DNA of 64,000 nucleotides, from assembly GCF_018137965.1 (NCBI RefSeq), contig NZ_CP073100.1:1860001-1924000 (forward strand). Reading direction: 5' to 3'. A program made the translations under genes and the position numbers. How positions within the stretch are numbered: position 1 is the stretch's first letter; the number at the start of each line of letters is the position of its first letter. The notes beneath the pieces were generated by a model that was not told the origin of the DNA, ran no database searches, and was given only the letters and a program-made list of their open reading frames with translations. Shown here piece after piece: positions 63,176 to 64,000 of this stretch. The stretch is from Luteolibacter ambystomatis (lineage in GTDB: Bacteria; Verrucomicrobiota; Verrucomicrobiia; Verrucomicrobiales; Akkermansiaceae).

Positions 63176-64000
63176 ATGCAATCGGCCCATGATCATTTGT
63201 TCAATCTGAACCGCCGCCAGTTGCTGAAAGGTGCCGCGGCCGGTGGACTCTCCTTTCTCGGCAGCACCGCACTGGGTCGTCTCCTGGCGGCGGAGCAACC
63301 CTCCGCACCAAGCCTGCCCATGTTCCCGAATTTCGCGCCGAAGGCGAAGCGCGTCATCTATCTCTATCAGGAAGGCGCGCCCTCCCAGCTCGACACCTTC
63401 GACTACAAGCCGGGATTGCACGAGTTCTTCGACAAGGACCTTCCCGCCTCCGTGCGTGGAGCCCAGCGTCTGACCGGCATGACCTCCGGCCAATCCCGGC
63501 TGCCCATCGCGCCTTCGATCTTCAAGTTCGAACAACACCCGAACCGCCAGGAGGGCCTGTGGGTTTCGGATCTGCTGCGCCACACCGGCGGCATGGCCGG
63601 TGAGCTGTGTGTCGTGAAGTCGATGATGACCGAGCAGATCAACCACGGGCCGGGCGTCACCTTCATGCAAACCGGCAATCAGAATCCCGGCCGCCCCTCC
63701 ATCGGTGCCTGGCTCTCCTACGGCCTCGGCAGCACGAATGAAAACCTGCCCGCCTTCGTGGTCATGATCAGCCAGGGCCGCGGCCAGATGCAGGCCCTGT
63801 TCTCCCATCTGTGGGGGGCCGGCTTTTTACCGGGGGAACATCAGGGCGTGCAGTTCCGGGCCTCCGCCGATCCGGTGCTCTACCTCAATGATCCGAAGGG
63901 CATGCTGCGCGGAGACCGGCGCAAGATGCTCGACATGCTCGGCGAGATCAACCGGCGTGAAGCCGAATCCAACGGCGACAGCCAGGTACTCGCCCGCATC
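63176..64000 (+). CDS. DUF1501 protein, Tat-type signal, 3' end outside window (pair 2)
   Basis: The ATG at 63176 lies one base after the stop of the PSCyt gene, and the frame stays open to the last base (275 codons). The signal LNRRQLLKGAAAGGLSFLGS is twin-arginine. [60 protein letters not shown] and GAWLSYGLGSTNENLPAFVV align with the pair 1 protein. Truncated by the window edge, not by mutation. Confidence 0.92.
   Translation, partial: MQSAHDHLFNLNRRQLLKGAAAGGLSFLGSTALGRLLAAEQPSAPSLPMFPNFAPKAKRVIYLYQEGAPSQLDTFDYKPGLHEFFDKDLPASVRGAQRLTGMTSGQSRLPIAPSIFKFEQHPNRQEGLWVSDLLRHTGGMAGELCVVKSMMTEQINHGPGVTFMQTGNQNPGRPSIGAWLSYGLGSTNENLPAFVVMISQGRGQMQALFSHLWGAGFLPGEHQGVQFRASADPVLYLNDPKGMLRGDRRKMLDMLGEINRREAESNGDSQVLARI

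Overview
The window looks like chromosomal DNA of a member of the Verrucomicrobiota, most like the Luteolibacter/Verrucomicrobiaceae group. This is an inference from gene content. The evidence is: two DUF1549/DUF1553 plus DUF1501 gene pairs typical of the Planctomycetes-Verrucomicrobia-Chlamydiae superphylum; a ThuA/beta-propeller/cytochrome c dehydrogenase-like giant; an autotransporter-associated beta-strand repeat protein; a PEP-CTERM remnant; LpxA and RND tripartite pumps (a Gram-negative envelope); and generally high G+C with many GTG/TTG starts and few strong Shine-Dalgarno sites.

Layout. 1-2508: 3' end of a large secreted beta-strand repeat protein. 2662-3234: a small HTH protein beside a tRNA-Pro(UGG). 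3302-5574: lipoate ligase-like protein, then a CbiX-type chelatase and its Fe-S partner of the DR2241 family. 5575-8000: AT-rich spacer, a solo metal-binding ABC lipoprotein/periplasmic protein, and a secreted two-repeat protein. 8206-9528: an AT-richer DUF4062-SIR2 fusion, the best candidate here for an antiphage/NAD-depleting effector. 9722-13645: large secreted subtilase. 13838-26440: two back-to-back RND efflux operons on the minus strand (adaptor, pump, outer-membrane factor), with a TetR gene and two matching operator-like palindromes for the first and a divergent LysR gene with a palindromic box for the second; the two outer-membrane factor genes are almost identical although the pumps are not. 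27573-31064: FG-GAP/Calx-beta secreted protein and a PEP-CTERM pseudogene.

31121-37723: housekeeping block (LON-domain protein, LpxA, DnaB helicase, SufS) with an unusual membrane protein that joins a TonB-like SxxxH helix to a Gly-rich linker and a PA14-like domain. 37747-45016: glycosidase-like protein, VOC protein, redoxin, isolated DsbD N-terminal domain, and the giant ThuA/propeller/HEAT/cytochrome c protein. 45183-53537: EEP phosphatase/nuclease, ybaB-dnaX, free-Met-sulfoxide reductase, membrane-anchored GH75-like chitosanase, small membrane protein, class IV aminotransferase, AraC regulator. 53815-64000: a second TonB-like/PA14-like protein followed by two PSCyt/DUF1501 pairs flanking a divergent PAS-AraC regulator.

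Between genes lie four inverted pairs of GTAG-headed hairpins that look like REP/REPIN elements (15206, 32610, 36283, 50472). No transposase, integrase, CRISPR array or rRNA was seen.
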